This document shows positions 11,446-35,851 of a DNA stretch of 64,000 nucleotides, piece after piece. Each line of letters begins with the position of its first letter. Within the stretch, counting starts at the first letter, position 1. Source of the stretch: Diabrotica undecimpunctata (taxonomy: Eukaryota > Arthropoda > Insecta > Coleoptera > Chrysomelidae); assembly GCF_040954645.1 (NCBI RefSeq), contig NC_092810.1:13378377-13442376 (forward strand), written 5' to 3'. A program made the translations under genes and the position numbers. The notes under the pieces were generated by a model. That model was given only the letters and a program-made list of their open reading frames with translations. It did not search any database and had not been told where the DNA came from.

Positions 11446-13350
11446 TTATCATCATAATTATTGGCTCCACAACCCATGGTGGGTCTTGGAATGCTCAAGG
11501 ATAAGTCTCCATTCTCTCCTATTCTTCGCCTTGGCTTTCCAGTTTAGTACTCCCAACATTCTCAAGTCTTCCTCCACTTTATCCTTAAATCGTGCTCTGG
11601 GTCTGCCTCTCCTTCTCACTCCATCTATTCTTTGGATATAAATATGTTTTGGTGGCTCCATCTCATTCATTCTCTCTATGTGACCTAACCACCGCAGTCG
11701 GTTTATTTTAATCTACCTAATAATATCAGGTTTGTCATACAGGCGGTATACTTGCAATAATCTGAATGACTTACAGATATTAACAAATCGCATAACAGAA
11801 GTCAGCAACAGATACGGACTAGCTCTTAACATAAAGAAAACCAAATTTATGACAATTAGTAAAAAACCAATACTAAACGCTCATCTTACAATCAACCAAC
11901 AGAATATCAAAAGAGTCGAGCAATATACATATCTAGGCACAATTTTAAATAGCCAATGGGACCACTCAACAGAAATTAAACAGCGAATAATAAAAGCAAA
12001 AGCAGCATTCGTTAGAATGAGAACCATCATTAAAAACAAAATGCCGTCTATTGAACTGCTACATATTCACAGTTCTGCTCTACGGAATGGAAGCATGGAC
12101 ACTGACTGTTGCATCTATGAATCGGCTCAAAGCTTTCGAAATGTGGTGTTATAGGCGCATCTTACGTATATCCTGGGTTGACAGAGTTACTAATGTGGAG
12201 GTCCTGCGTAGAATGGGGAAAGAATGTGAAATTCTCATGACCGTCAAAACTAAAAAGTTGGAATATCTAGGACATGTAATGAGAAATCAAGAACGCTACG
12301 GCTTTCTCCAGCTGATTCTCCAAGGGAAAGTAAATGGTAAGAGAGGACCGGGAAGAAGACGCATTTCCTGGCTTCAAAATTTACGAAAGTGTTATAACAC
12401 GACTACCACTGAACTGTTCCGCGCTGCAATAAATAAAGTAAAGATAGCCGTGATGATCGCCAACATCCGGAACGGATACTCACTTTAAGAAGAAGATACA
12501 GGCGGTAAAGCTCGAAATTATAGCGTCTACGCCATAATCCACCCTCCTGTAATCCTCCATAGATATGCCGGAGGATTTTACGTTCAAAACATCTTAAACG
12601 TTCTTTATCGCTCTTTGTTATCGTCCATGTTTTCGACGCGTAGGTGAGGATGGGCTTGATAAGAGTTCTGTATATCGCATTCTTTTTGTTGCTGTTCAAG
12701 CGCCTTGAATGATTCGACCACGTCCGCCTTTCTTCTTGCAATAATGTCGATATGTTATCAGCGTACGCTAGTAATTATACGCTGCGTTTATTAATAGTTC
12801 CTCTGGTTGTTATTCCAGATTCTCTTATCGCTTTCTCTAGTGCAATATTGAATAGAAGGCATGATAGGCTGTCTCCTTGTCTTAGTCTTATCTGAGACTG
12901 GAACTTTCTGGAAACTGGTATGCTGAATTCTATCATGGCCTTGTTTAGCGCGTTTCTTTTAAAACTATCATAGGCACATCTAAAATCAACAAACAGGTGT
13001 TGAGTATCAATGCCATACTCATATGTTTTTTCCAGAGCTTGTCTTAGAAGGAATATTTGATCGGTCGTTGATCTTTCTTTACGAAACCCACACTGATATT
13101 TACCTATTATGTCATCACAATATCCCAAAAGTCAGTCGTAAAGAATATATGCCAATATTTTGTATGTTACGTTTAGGAGGATTGTTTCTCAATAGTTGAC
13201 ACATATTGTTTGATCTAATTTCTTGTAGATAGGTACAATTATACCTACATTCCAGTCTTCTGGAAACTTTATTTGCTTTAAGATTAGTTCTACCAGTCTA
13301 CATATACAGTATGTCAGGTTTTTCTTGCCATGCCTTAAAAGTTCTGATAG
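11446..13350 (-). mobile_element. LINE (RT plus 3' end) on minus strand, split by a second LINE
   Basis: Minus-strand blocks in order are PEDWNVGIIVPIYKK (RT entry, ~13250), CGFRKERSTTDQIF, FVDFRCAYDSFKR, RLRQGDSLSCLLFN, a decayed AYAD box (~12770), ILTYASKTWTITKSDKERL, then RRYNFELYRLY at about 12510. The frame resumes beyond the inserted LINE as DKPDIIR and RLRWLGHIERM, followed by RRRGRPRARFKDKVEEDLR and HSKTHHGLWSQ at 11458. The two halves join cleanly when 11749-12495 plus one target duplication is removed. It is frameshifted and lacks an endonuclease domain. Confidence 0.8.
11749..12495 (+). mobile_element. 5'-truncated LINE inserted on plus strand, 12-bp target duplication
   Basis: The insert is flanked by the direct repeat ATACAGGCGGTA at 11737-11748 and 12496-12507. 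It encodes the post-catalytic part of a LINE pol: GLALNIKKTKFM, EQYTYLGTILNSQWD, LLYGMEAWTLTVASMNRL, MWCYRRILRISWVDRVTN and GKRGPGRRRISWLQNLRK. A frameshift near 12060 joins two frames (11732-12154 and 12051-12488). The 3' end is an AAG-repeat. Other copies of this family are at 38761-39270 (minus), 44545-44930 (minus) and, more distant, 19395-19600 (plus). Confidence 0.85.
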
Positions 13351-13475
13351 TATCGCTCTAGATAAAGTCTTTACGTTTACGTAGGTTACAAATTTAAAAC
13401 TTATATACCCAACAATACATCGAGACACCTTAAGGGTTGGACCAACGCAATTCATGAAGATCTTTACAGACATTA
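13351..13475. repeat. Direct repeat of about 120 bp (copy 2)
   Basis: Partner of 11329-11445, same orientation, with visible substitutions. It abuts the 5' side of the truncated minus-strand LINE. See copy 1. Confidence 0.7.
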
Positions 13476-14182
13476 TATCTGCAAAACAAGATCTTAAATC
13501 TTAAGTCAAAACTACAAGAGGAAGTATGCATAGGGTAACTGATCCTCATACTATTCTCCGTTCATAAATTGTTGAGGGCACGAAATGTGCTTCAACCTAT
13601 AAAACGGTCCTGAGGATAAACCATAGGCGTTCCTGAGGTGTTTATTCATTAAATAATAATATAATATTTTTTAATACTAATATATATAATATTAATAATA
13701 TTTTAATACTAATATATTTAGCAAAAAAAAACAATTAAAACTTTCACGGCTAATGTTATGTAATTATATTATATTAATAAAAATAAGAATTTAACCATTA
13801 ACAATTTTGTAAATAAGAATACCTTATCTCTTTGGATATTTCAATACTAATCTTCGCGTTTAATCACTTTACTAGAAAACGTGGAATTCATATCCGAAGG
13901 TACTATTCGTTGCAAGATAATTAGGATGGAATTCCCCAGATTTTTAATAATTTAATGGGTATGCTTTGGCCACGTGCCTCGTTTGTTCAGTTTATATTCG
14001 AAACTTAACTTAAAAGGGTGAAGTTATTACGGCTCGTCGGTTTGTCCGCGTCTATGGCAGTAATTAGCGTCTCGAATATTTCTTTTGCGAATTATATGCA
14101 GTGCGTGAGTGATTTTTTATTCCATATACCTACGAACATATACGTACCTTTCGCTCGTGCTCGTTTTGTTGGATTGTTTGTG
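13476..14182. other. Unassigned region upstream of the DD82E transposase
   Basis: AT-rich with no recognisable frame apart from an in-frame extension of the transposase from 14018. It should contain the left end of that transposon, but I could not find a convincing inverted-repeat partner. Confidence 0.35.
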
Positions 14183-15571
14183 ATGGCTTCATCATCAACA
14201 TCATCAAGTTTTACACCGGTACTGTTGCGTACAGTCAGTAAGTCTGTCTATTCACCAAGAGAGAAGACTATTGTCCTGAATGTTCACGATGCTCTGGTTT
14301 CTCAGAATCCCACAAACACTGTTCGCAACATAGTCGAAAGTTGTGCCAACATAACTAGCGTAGGAGAGTCAACTATATATAGGTCCCTATCAGAAAGAAA
14401 AAAACACGGTATAGCTAACCCAAACACAAACGAACACTTAAAGAGAAGGAAAAAGCCTATTGAAATTGATGAATTTGCCAAAAATGGTATTCGAAGGAAA
14501 ATTCATAGATTTTTTTTCAAAAAAGAAATACCATATATAAACAAAATTTTACAAGAAGTTAGAGACGACCCGGATTTGCCTCATATCGGACGAACTAAAT
14601 TGTGGCAAGTTTTAAAAGCATTAAATTTCCGGTGGAAGAAATCAGACCGAAAATCTCTTTTGATTGACCGGGAGGAGATAATATGTTGGAGAAGAAATTA
14701 TCTAAGATCCATACGAAAATTCCGGGCTGAAGGAAGGCCCATCTTCTACCAGGATGAAACGTGGGTAAACTCAGGTCATACTCTAAAAAAAATTTGGTCA
14801 GATAAAAATATATTAAGCTCCAGGCAAGCCTTTATGGAAGGTTGGTCTACTGGTATCTCCCCACCTTCTGGTAAAGGCAGTAGATTATTAATTTCTTACA
14901 TTGGCAGTGAAAAAGGATTTGTTAAGCATGGTTTGTTGGAATTACAGTCCAAAAGCACAAAAGACTATCACGAGGAGATGACAGCTGATGTTTTCGAAGA
15001 GTATTTTGAGCAGATGATTGAACACATACCACCAAATTCAATTATGGTATTAGATAATGCACCTTATCAATCACGACTAGTAGAAAGACTTCCAACGACT
15101 GCGTGGAAGAAACAGGATATTCTTGACTGGCTGCGGAATAAGTATCTGCCTTACGAAGATGGAATGGTAAAAGCAGAACTTCTAAAAATTGCCCGGCAAC
15201 ACAAATCTAAGTTCAAGGAATACGTAGTTGACAAAATGGCGAAAAGGCAAAACATTACAGTCCTTAGACTTCCACCCTACCTCTGCGAAATATATCCAAT
15301 TGAACTCATTTGGGCACAAATGAAAAGTTATGTGGCTAGAAAAAATACGTTATATAATATACAAGCTGTACGTGAATTGTTATACGAGTCTTTACAACAT
15401 ATTACAGAACAAAACTGGAAAGATGCAGTAAGGCATGTAATAGGAGAAGAACAAAAAATGTGGGATCTTGATAACATAATTGATGCGACCGTAGAGACAC
15501 AACCGCTAATTATTAACTCTACAAATGACTCGGATTCCGAAGTTGATCCTATTTATTTTGAATTTGAATAG
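14183..15571 (+). CDS. Transposase, IS630-Tc1-mariner superfamily, DD82E (Sailor-like)
   Basis: Cut-and-paste DNA transposase with an intact frame of 462 codons from the ATG at 14183. The frame stays open upstream, with another ATG at 14054. I prefer 14183 because the upstream residues look like translated non-coding DNA. An N-terminal helix-turn-helix region (about residues 20-75) is followed by a second basic region. The catalytic residues are Asp191 (in YQDETW), Asp291 (in VLDNAPY) and Glu374 (in LRLPPYLCEIYPIELIW). Exactly 82 residues lie between the last two, the spacing that defines the DD82E/Sailor family. The C-terminus is acidic. No stop or frameshift is seen, unlike nearly every other TE in the window, so it may be young or recently active. 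I did not find convincing terminal inverted repeats. Confidence 0.85.
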   Translation: MASSSTSSSFTPVLLRTVSKSVYSPREKTIVLNVHDALVSQNPTNTVRNIVESCANITSVGESTIYRSLSERKKHGIANPNTNEHLKRRKKPIEIDEFAKNGIRRKIHRFFFKKEIPYINKILQEVRDDPDLPHIGRTKLWQVLKALNFRWKKSDRKSLLIDREEIICWRRNYLRSIRKFRAEGRPIFYQDETWVNSGHTLKKIWSDKNILSSRQAFMEGWSTGISPPSGKGSRLLISYIGSEKGFVKHGLLELQSKSTKDYHEEMTADVFEEYFEQMIEHIPPNSIMVLDNAPYQSRLVERLPTTAWKKQDILDWLRNKYLPYEDGMVKAELLKIARQHKSKFKEYVVDKMAKRQNITVLRLPPYLCEIYPIELIWAQMKSYVARKNTLYNIQAVRELLYESLQHITEQNWKDAVRHVIGEEQKMWDLDNIIDATVETQPLIINSTNDSDSEVDPIYFEFE

Positions 15572-15626
15572 TTTTCTAATCGTAATTATATAAGGTAAGT
15601 AATAATAGTTGTAATCTTAAGGTATT

Positions 15627-16012
15627 AAAGGGGAAAGGAGCAAAATGTCGCCTGTCAAAATGTTCAATGTGTTTTAAATGTATCCATTTTTTTTTCAAAT
15701 CCTGAGAAAACTAAACAGCATTTTTGAAAAATTTAAAGGCAGAATGAAATATTTATTAGAATAAATAAAAAGTTTCTTTTGCATGCAATATTTTCAATTA
15801 AAAATTATACTATATTTTCTCTTTTATTTGTAAACATTCTAACATTGTAGAAGTTTTCAGGGACTTTCTGCCCCCAGTAATAATGTAATCTTTCATTCTG
15901 CGTTTAAATTTTTCAAAAATATTTATTAGTTTTCTACGGATTCGAAAATAATGGATACAATTAAAACACATTGAAAATTATGTCAGGCGACATTTGGCGC
16001 CTTTTTCCTTAA
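15627..16012. mobile_element. Foldback MITE, about 385 bp
   Basis: The left arm (from about 15627) begins AAGGGGAAAGGAGC and includes AAATGTCGCCTG. The right arm ends in the imperfect reverse complement, CAGGCGACATTTGGCGCC then TTTTTCCTT (to 16012). The arms stay complementary for over 100 bases, so the single strand would fold into one long hairpin. It has no coding capacity. TTAA occurs at both borders and is a plausible target duplication. The parent family is unknown. It lies just after the DD82E transposase, but its ends have no demonstrated link to that element. Confidence 0.7.
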
Positions 16013-16845
16013 TTAAATAAATGTATCTTTTACAAATGGCAAGAAACTTTTTATTTTTGAATAAAATAAGTAAGTTTTAATAAAAAATACAATTTACATA
16101 AGTACAATTTAAAAAATATATTTATTTAGTTCAAATAAATGTTTCAATCATATACTCTACGACACTGGTCGTTCATCTCTAACTATTCAAAATACCCCCG
16201 TAATAGGATTATAAGGTATTGTATTCCTTCAGATATAAGGTGGGTTAGTCGAAAACGTCTTAAACCGTCAGTTTTAGGTTGGTTTTTATTATTATATCTT
16301 ATTACCTATCCTCTCTGTATTTCAGTTTTCTAATTAGGGTTAAACTTGTAGTGAGCTATCAACAAATTGTGAACCGGCTATAGACTGCCAAAGGCTCTTA
16401 AAATTCTTCTACAGTATTTAAAACAGAACTATTTGCAATAGATATATGTGCTGAACAATATCAAAAAATGTTCTCGATTCAACCAACGTATGTATTGCCC
16501 CAGATAACTAAACTTTATTGAAAACTCCCTTAAGACATAGCAATCCAGTTGGTAGTGGTGATGATGTGATGTTATTTAACAAACAGGATAAAAAGAAGTG
16601 TTTATAGCTTGGAAGTAGATTATTTAATTAAAGTGCTTTTAATATTTAATCTTGTTTCGGTATATTCCAGAAACGACCACTATTTAACTTCTTATACTAA
16701 ATATTGGTTAGCAACTTAATAAAATTAAATTATTGGTTATATTTTACTAACTTACATTCAAATAAATTATTTTTGTAAAAGTTTTAGCTATAAAAATGAG
16801 TAATAATAACAGTTTGGAGTATTAGTTGTGTAATATTTGTACAAA
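16013..16845. other. AT-rich region 5' of the odorant receptor gene
   Basis: I recognise no coding sequence. It must contain the receptor promoter if the first exon begins at 16846, but no individual element can be named with confidence. Confidence 0.35.
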
Positions 16846-31162
<14,317 letters not shown>

Positions 31163-33740
31163 GTAAGAACTAAATTTCGAATTTTACTAATAAAATCGCT
31201 GCATGATTTCTAGTATTCGTGATAAGATTTTATACTTTTAATAGTACAATTCCATTAAAAAATAATATCTTCTTTACTAATAATTACCCTTATTAACCCT
31301 TCAGTGAGAGCGCCAATTTTATAACATGCAAGGTCGCGCCCGGACTCTGAGTCCGTACTTATTTATGACCTTATTTTATTTGAACTAAAACTAATTAACT
31401 AAAAAAATATTGTGTTTTTTTTTAATTAAAATTATAGAAAATGAGTCAATAACAGAAACCAAACAGGAAAGATATATTTTATATAGAAAAATGAACAAAC
31501 TTTTAACATACGTAAATTTTAACAAAAAATTTCTAAAAAACAGTCATTTTTACGAAAAATGACTGAAAACAACTTATTTTAAGTACCAGTCATTGAATAT
31601 AAAATTGGCATGTTTCAAACACATAAATTTGTGCTATGAAAGAGTCTGTCTGATAAAATCTTTGGTCCTTTTTTCCATTAATTCCAAAAATTATCTAACT
31701 GGACATAAATTTTTCGTTTGATGAATTTCTTACCAGCCATTTGCTGCTTGCCAAACTATTCGAACCGCCTTGATTTGTATTCAGTTTGATCAAGCAAGTT
31801 CAAATGAGCAAAGGTGAAAAAACTTCATCTTTTGTGCTCCATCGGGGGTTTTCCTGGTCGTAGCTTTGGATAATTTTTAATAGTTCTTTGGAGGATAATG
31901 CTTTCGACCTGAGTTTTCTTTTTTTCTTGAACACTTTGACGCTGCCTTCGCTTGGTATCTCGGTCCAATCTTGCACATTTGAAAGATATATCTGTGAAAG
32001 GGTCGATTTTTATGCCGCACTCTGTAAAATAGTTTTCTTGTGGCAATTTTGCTGTAGTATTCGACATTAACTTTACAGAAGACTCTTTATAGTCTTCGCC
32101 ATTGCCTGTTTTTATGTTAAAGGCATACTTCTCGAGAATTTTTGATAGTTCCGTTATGGTAGTACATCTTTTAACCGTAAAATTTCTCACCCGTAGGAAC
32201 TCAAAAAATTGGGTCCAAATAGAGCTTCTAGAGCTCTGCGTTTCTTGTTATAATTATTCTTTCAAATACAATTTCTCTGAGTTACAGAGCTTCAAGTTGT
32301 CTGTTATAAGTTCATTTAAATAATTAAAGTAATATACAGAATTTTAGTAAGTAAGTGAAAAAACTTCAGGCACTAATTCTTCATGGAAAAATAATAACAG
32401 TTGGCTGTATAAATGTTTGTCCGCCAATACTTTCTTTTCCGAGATATGGGATACTGAAATGATTTTTACAAACTGACGATTTATCTATAGCTATGAAATC
32501 GATTTAAAATAAACGGCTAACTCATTTTAAAATTAGTAGAAAGGAATCCAAAGATGTCGTAACTGGCTAAACTAAATTAAAATATTTCTTTGAGGAGACC
32601 TAAGTAGATCGAAATACGTATAAGCGGATGGCAGAAGCCCTGTATTAAGATCAAATCTCAAAAGTCTTTCTGCCAACTTATTTTAAGTTTATTCATAGAA
32701 TAAGTCTTATTTGATGTTGGTGAAACTCAGATATTATGTCAGTTTTATTAATCAAATAACTTTATTCGTAAAATAGACTGCTACTTATCATTTCTGAAAT
32801 CTGTAATAAATCGATTTGATTTATTTTAATCCATTTTTTTATTACTTTTGTAGATGCATTTTTTTATAAAACATATTTGCCAAATTTGACAAATTTTTAT
32901 TGTCTTATAATGATGCTTTCTATAGACCATTCAGGTATAAAACTTTTTTTTTAGATACCTACTTAAAAAAAAAAATTTTTCTAAAATGTGTGTAGATGTC
33001 TTATAAAGTTGGGTTTTATTAACTATCTGTTAACTTTTTTATTAATAATTTTTTCCAATGCGAGTTTTTTCGTTTTTTTTGCATTTTATAAAAAAAATTT
33101 TATAGTAATGTAAATTTTTATTAACCCATCAGAAAGTAGAGATTTCAATGAACAAACATCTCACAAAGATTTCTAAAAAAAATAGAAGGCGTGGCAGTTT
33201 TCAATCGAATATTAGGGTGCTTTTTTGATATTGAATATAAGGGGAAAAATTAATTTTTTAAATTCAAGTATGTTTGAGACATACATGTTATTAAAAAAAT
33301 AAATAAATCATAAAAATATACATTGTTATGGATCAGTTTATCGATCAGAAATAGAATAAAGAGTTTTTTTATTATTTTAATATACCGCGGGCATATAAGT
33401 TAAAATACAACCCTGTACTTATTTGTAATAGTTAGAATAAGAGAAAACATTGTTCCGTGACGGGACCCTGACGAGTTTTTTCCGTGAAAGACTGAGTGAA
33501 TAGTGAAAGGACAATGGAACCCGTATAATTATAGATTTAGGAATAAACTTGTAATTGTATTTTGCGGTGGGCATTTTTCGAAAGTAAATAAGAATTAGAT
33601 TTAGATATGAGATAACAAGAATTTGGAAACTTATTTCTGTTGAAAAAGGCAAAATTGTTAATGGTTTCTGAAAAGTAATTTGAGTGAAAGTAGTTTATTT
33701 GTTTTAAATATCATGTTGGAAATTTTCTAAATCGAAAATA
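31163..33740. other. AT-rich region after the last identified receptor exon
   Basis: Contains a minus-strand frame of 121 codons at 31825-32190, rich in Lys and Arg and with no motif I recognise. At 31293 the sequence TTAACCCTTCAGTGAGAGCG resembles a piggyBac terminus, but no opposite end was found. A weak candidate for the receptor's final exon is 32288-32323 (acceptor GAGTTACAG, SFKLSVISSFK, then stop). Confidence 0.3.
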
Positions 33741-33750
33741 AGTGGGAAAG

Positions 33751-34017
33751 ATGAATGCTTATGATTGGTTAAAAAGGAATTGTGTTAATGAGAGAGTTGA
33801 GAAGGTTGTCTGGGAGAGATTGAAAGATTATTTTTGTTACCGGCAGACCAGAAGAGAAGACGTGTTTTCGTGTAGTCAATCTGAGTACCAGTGTTTACGT
33901 TTGTTAGTGAAAAAGGTGGAAGCTGAGAGCAGATCAAAATCGAGAAGATTAATACCCCTTTTGAGTCTGCATAGTCTAAGAGATATAATTGAGAAAGAAA
34001 GAAGAATTTGTGAATAA
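33751..34017 (+). CDS. Unidentified open reading frame
   Basis: An 88-residue frame from ATG 33751 with balanced composition (MNAYDWLKRNCVNERVEKVV...), more protein-like than the surrounding AT-rich DNA. Downstream, another frame stays open to about 34180 (FFGGVVCWYAVWIDAENGKD), so a frameshifted longer coding region is possible. It might be a gag-like or domesticated TE fragment. I do not recognise a family. Confidence 0.3.
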   Translation: MNAYDWLKRNCVNERVEKVVWERLKDYFCYRQTRREDVFSCSQSEYQCLRLLVKKVEAESRSKSRRLIPLLSLHSLRDIIEKERRICE

Positions 34018-35349
34018 AGAGTACCGGTCAAAAGAGGTTTGGGCTTGTTTTTCGGAGGAGTAGTTTGCTGGTATGCGGTTTGGATCGATGCTGAGAACGG
34101 GAAAGATTTGATGGTAGCCGGACATAATCAATCAAGGAAGGAACTGTGGTTTGATCGAGAGGAGACATCATTGGTGTAAAAAAATAAAGATCAGTCAAAT
34201 AATTTGAATGAAAGAAAATTTTAAGATATTCTAAAGATAAAATCAAATATAAGCATACGAACTAAGATTCCAAGTTTCAAAGAGTTATTTTTTTTTGTGA
34301 ATAAATTATATTTTTATATGGTCATTTTTTTTAGTAGATATTATTATAAAACAGATCAATAGATAGTTTGTAATTAAAATTAAATTTAGAGTATAGGAGT
34401 TTGTTGGGAAAGATAATTGCCCACAAAAGTTATTTATTAATATTCATCGTATTGCTTATTGAAAATAAATAATAATTTCTGTGCATATTTATGTTGTTTT
34501 AATGTTAGTTCCGTTTCCTGTTCTATCCCGATTATGAGCAACTAGGAGATACTGAACCCACTAGAAGAGATATATAAGGTAAACACATTAAAGTAAAATT
34601 AAAAAGGCACCCTGAGAATTTTTAATAGTAATTGATTTGTATGACTCTGCATAAATTAGTGAATTAATTAATTAAATAATTGGATTAATTAAATTAGTGT
34701 TAATTAATAATAAAACATCATAAAGCAGATCACAACAACATATATAAAAACTTCCTGCTACTCTGCAGTAACGCCAACTGTACCACTTTGTTTTCAGTTT
34801 TTATCATTTTGAAAAGCTGCTATCCTGGCCTTTAGAGTAATTGCAAGTATGTATTTTTTTTTTATTTTTAGACATATCGATCCATATTATCGTACTACAT
34901 GTTTTTGAGGACAATGGGAAGAAATAGCTAGACATTACAGATATACGATAAAGATGCCGATTCATATTGACTTTGACAAAACCAAAATGTTTGGACATGT
35001 TATTTATAGTGCTTTTTAGATAATAATTTAAAATATGTTGCTGTATACTTTACTCATTATTAAAGAATATTTAAATATTGCATTACTTTTTTTGTCAATG
35101 AATAAAAATATAAAGTTGTTCCACAGATAACAAAAAATATATATTTCGTTTGGCATAGTAAAATGTTAAGAAATCCAATTACAACAATCTAAATATATAT
35201 TAAAATCAAAACATATGGAAGTTAGGGTACAACAGATCAGAAAATAGACAAATGTGACATGTTAAACACAGTTCTTCAGACTACAACACATGAAACTTTT
35301 TTGGCTTCGTCAATATCCCATTATTTTTCCTTGTCATACTTCCTTTAAG

Positions 35350-35775
35350 TTACAGACAAACTTATAGGGTTGAGAGGAAACAAAAACACATTTGTTCTCT
35401 CTGAAATAAATTATTATTTTGTTTACCACATTTCCTGTGCTAAATGTAATTTTTGTTACATAGGTCAGACTGGGCGGTCAGTTAGGCATAGATTAACCTA
35501 CCACCGTAATGATATTAACTTATCTAAGTACACTTGTACTCTACTAGGATTCGTTCTCACAAAAATATGACAAGAACAATATTATTGCACTCACAAAACA
35601 TGAAAATGGGAAGAAACATAAATTTGATTTCGAAAACATAAAAATTTTAAAAACCGAGCAATACAAAAAGGAGAGGGAGATATACGAATCAATAGAAATA
35701 AAAAGAAATACGAACACAATCAATGACAAAAAAGATACACAGATAATAAATAAAATATATATCAATCTGAATTAA
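35350..35775 (+). mobile_element. Penelope-like element 3' end, second family
   Basis: Plus-strand GIY-YIG motif: YHISCAKCNFCYIGQTGRS then VRHRLTYHRND. After a frameshift come HKFDFENIKILKTEQYKKER and NTINDKKDTQIINKIYINLN with a stop. The layout matches a Penelope-like C-terminus, but the sequence is clearly different from the copies at 10.3 kb and 25-27 kb. Confidence 0.7.
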
Positions 35776-35851
35776 ATAATAATAAATATAACACCATAAA
35801 ATACTTCACTAAGTTATGACATATCTCCACGCCCATATAAAAATAACTATA

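Noticed and set aside
31293..31320. TTAACCCTTCAGTGAGAGCG, piggyBac-like terminus
   Set aside because: No inverted partner and no transposase found nearby, so it is kept only as a remark.
31825..32190. 121-codon minus-strand frame
   Set aside because: Low-complexity, basic, no motif, no context. Possibly a TE relic but not supportable.
32288..32323. Possible last exon of the odorant receptor (SFKLSVISSFK then stop)
   Set aside because: Phase and acceptor fit, but 11 residues without the usual family signature are too little to call.
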